A DNA stretch of 6,508 nt from AC-52 sp044870295. Lineage in GTDB: Bacteria; Actinomycetota; UBA4738. The stretch lies in the NCBI GenBank assembly GCA_044870295.1, contig JBIOYQ010000218.1:1-6508 (forward strand), in the 5' to 3' direction. Positions 5,356 to 6,508 of the stretch are shown here, one piece after another. Position 1 is the stretch's first letter; each line of letters opens with the position of its first letter. The translations under genes were made by a program, and so were the position numbers. The notes beneath the pieces were generated by a model. That model was not told the DNA's origin, searched no databases, and saw only the letters and a program-made list of their open reading frames with translations.

Positions 5356-6262
5356 CTGCTCCTCGGGTCTGGACATATGCGACGGTCCGGCCCGTCAGTC
5401 GTTCCAACTCCTGTTCGGCATCGCTCGCGATCCGACTCGTCGCGTCGGGCAAGAGGCCGAAGACGGTGGGGCCGCTCCCGGACATGACGGCCCCGACGGC
5501 GCCCCCTTCCACCAGGATCCCCTCGGCCTGGGCGATCTCAGGGTGGCGTCGGGCCACCGGCCCTTCGAGGTCGTTGAACATCCCGCCCGCGATGAGTCGT
5601 GGATCGCCGGCCGCGGCGGCAGCCAGCAGCTCCTTCGGATCCGGACCCGTGGACCCGTCTTCGTCCCACCATCCGAAGGCCTCGGGTGTGGCGACGGCGA
5701 AGCCGAAGGTCACCAGCGCCACCGAGAGCGGGCCGCATCGCACCGGCTCGACCAGCTCACCCCTGCCGGAGGCCAGGACCGGACGGCCGGCCAGGAGCGC
5801 CGGCACATCGGAACCGACGGACGCCCCCACGTTGCCGAGCTCCTCGGCGGAGAGCCCGCACCCCCAGAGCTCGTTCAACACCGTCAGCGTCGAGGCGGCA
5901 TCGGCGCTCCCGCCACCCAGCCCAGCCCCCGAAGGGACGAGTTTCTCCAGGTCGATCTCGGCGAATCCGCGCACACCGGCCCGTTCCGCCAGCGCGGCGG
6001 CGGCCCGCAGCACCAGGTTCGTCTCGTCGCGGGGGACGCTGCGCGCCAAGTCCGGCGAGCCCGTCACCTCCAGGGACAGCGAAAGCGTTCGAAACGACGG
6101 ATCGGACTCGGCGTGGACGACCAGCCGATCGGCCAGCGAGATGGGCGCGATCAGCGTCTCCAGGTCGTGGTAGCCGTCGCTGCGCCGGCCCAGGACCCGG
6201 AGGAACAGGTTGACCTTCGCCGGTGCCCACACGGAACTGCTCGTCGAACGCTCGCCGGTCAT
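5342..6262 (-). CDS. ispE: 4-diphosphocytidyl-2-C-methyl-D-erythritol kinase
   Basis: A cytosolic GHMP kinase of the MEP pathway, it phosphorylates the 2-hydroxyl of CDP-ME with ATP on the way to isopentenyl diphosphate. The protein has 306 residues, a normal length. Motif 1 is WAPAKVNLFLRVLGRRSDGYH (residues 12-32), with K16. The ATP-binding glycine loop is VPSGAGLGGGSADAA (109-123). GSDVPALLAG (150-159) carries the catalytic-type D152, and MSGSGPTVFGL (260-270) is the C-terminal GHMP motif. The frame is open to 6358, but the ATG at 6260-6262 is preferred: it overlaps the rsmA stop as ATGA and places the first motif at the usual distance. The rsmA-ispE order is typical of actinobacteria. The last four codons and the stop lie opposite the tRNA-Gln 3' end. 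Confidence 0.96.
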   Translation of the reverse strand: MTGERSTSSSVWAPAKVNLFLRVLGRRSDGYHDLETLIAPISLADRLVVHAESDPSFRTLSLSLEVTGSPDLARSVPRDETNLVLRAAAALAERAGVRGFAEIDLEKLVPSGAGLGGGSADAASTLTVLNELWGCGLSAEELGNVGASVGSDVPALLAGRPVLASGRGELVEPVRCGPLSVALVTFGFAVATPEAFGWWDEDGSTGPDPKELLAAAAAGDPRLIAGGMFNDLEGPVARRHPEIAQAEGILVEGGAVGAVMSGSGPTVFGLLPDATSRIASDAEQELERLTGRTVAYVQTRGAAGPP

Positions 6263-6508
6263 GCCGGCGCGGGGCCGATCCGCGTCCACCGCTCGGCCAG
6301 GCACGCGAAGGCATCCAGGCCGAGTTCCTCCGGGCGAGCGGTGGGTTCCACGCCGCACGCGGACAGTGCGGCCTCCGCCGACGAGCGATCGAGGCCGAGC
6401 CGGACCATGGCCCCACGCATGGTCTTGCGGCGTTGCGAGAACGACTCCTCGATCACGTGGAACAGCGCCCCTCGATCGACGTCGACCGGGGGCGGTCGCC
6501 GGATCAGC
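6259..6508 (-). CDS. rsmA: 16S rRNA (adenine1518/1519-N6)-dimethyltransferase RsmA, C-terminal end only
   Basis: RsmA (KsgA) dimethylates two adjacent adenines in helix 45 of 16S rRNA late in 30S assembly. Only the last 82 residues are in the window; the SAM-binding methyltransferase domain lies beyond the right edge. The visible part matches the C-terminal helical domain: a PPPVDVD segment, then ESFSQRRKTMRGAMVRLGL (counterpart of the family's AF..RRK.LRN motif), then GVEPTARPEELGLDAFACLAERW. The coding frame runs through to the window edge, so the GTG at 6454-6456 is internal. The stop TGA overlaps the ispE ATG by 4 bp, suggesting coupled translation. Confidence 0.93.
   Translation of the reverse strand, partial: LIRRPPPVDVDRGALFHVIEESFSQRRKTMRGAMVRLGLDRSSAEAALSACGVEPTARPEELGLDAFACLAERWTRIGPAPA

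Noticed and set aside
5167..5376. N-terminal extension of glmU (frame open from an ATG at 5376)
   Set aside because: It would translate the antisense of the whole tRNA-Gln. The extension lacks family similarity, and the ATG at 5166 has a ribosome-binding site.
5181..6173. Plus-strand open frame of 330 codons over the tRNA and opposite ispE
   Set aside because: It crosses the whole tRNA gene and then runs antisense to ispE; Ser/Pro/Arg-rich with no domain.
1..6508. Mobile element, CRISPR array, integrated element at the tRNA, or defence system
   Set aside because: I saw no direct repeats, transposase or integrase motifs, spacer-repeat pattern or attachment-site duplication of the tRNA 3' end; all space is taken by housekeeping genes.

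Overview
The window is GC-rich DNA with a tightly packed run of housekeeping genes, nearly all on the minus strand. Read in transcription order from the right edge, they are rsmA (C-terminal end only), ispE, glmU, prs, rplY (long CTC form), pth and the N-terminal part of a luciferase-like flavin oxidoreductase. This order, the high GC and the GTG/TTG starts point to an Actinomycetota-type genome. The actinobacterial look of the transpeptidase and oxidoreductase sequences agrees. The genus cannot be read from the window, and the lineage call is an inference.

Layout. (1) Positions 5342-6508: rsmA and ispE, coupled by a 4-bp ATGA overlap. (2) Positions 5167-5355: a plus-strand tRNA-Gln(UUG) and a short divergent promoter region. 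The 3' end of the tRNA overlaps the 3' end of ispE on the opposite strand. (3) Positions 2682-5166: glmU and prs, overlapping by 8 bp, with a strong Shine-Dalgarno for prs inside the glmU tail. (4) Positions 1828-2667: a plus-strand lipoprotein with an SH3-like region and a YkuD L,D-transpeptidase domain, convergent with prs (14-bp gap) and divergent from rplY. (5) Positions 1-1725: rplY, pth and the flavin oxidoreductase, separated by 3 bp and then a 4-bp overlap, probably one transcript from a promoter at about 1787-1814.

Functions. rsmA, rplY, pth and tRNA-Gln serve ribosome biogenesis and translation. ispE makes isoprenoid precursors, needed among other things for the undecaprenyl carrier of the cell wall. 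glmU makes UDP-GlcNAc, the first dedicated peptidoglycan sugar. prs makes PRPP for nucleotides, His/Trp and, in some actinobacteria, arabinan precursors. The L,D-transpeptidase would act outside the membrane on peptidoglycan.

I see no mobile element, CRISPR array, phage gene or clearly new multigene system. The points most worth checking are the unusual STGC active-site motif of the transpeptidase, the antisense tRNA/ispE overlap, the Asn-to-His change in Pth, and the palindrome between the glmU and tRNA-Gln promoters.
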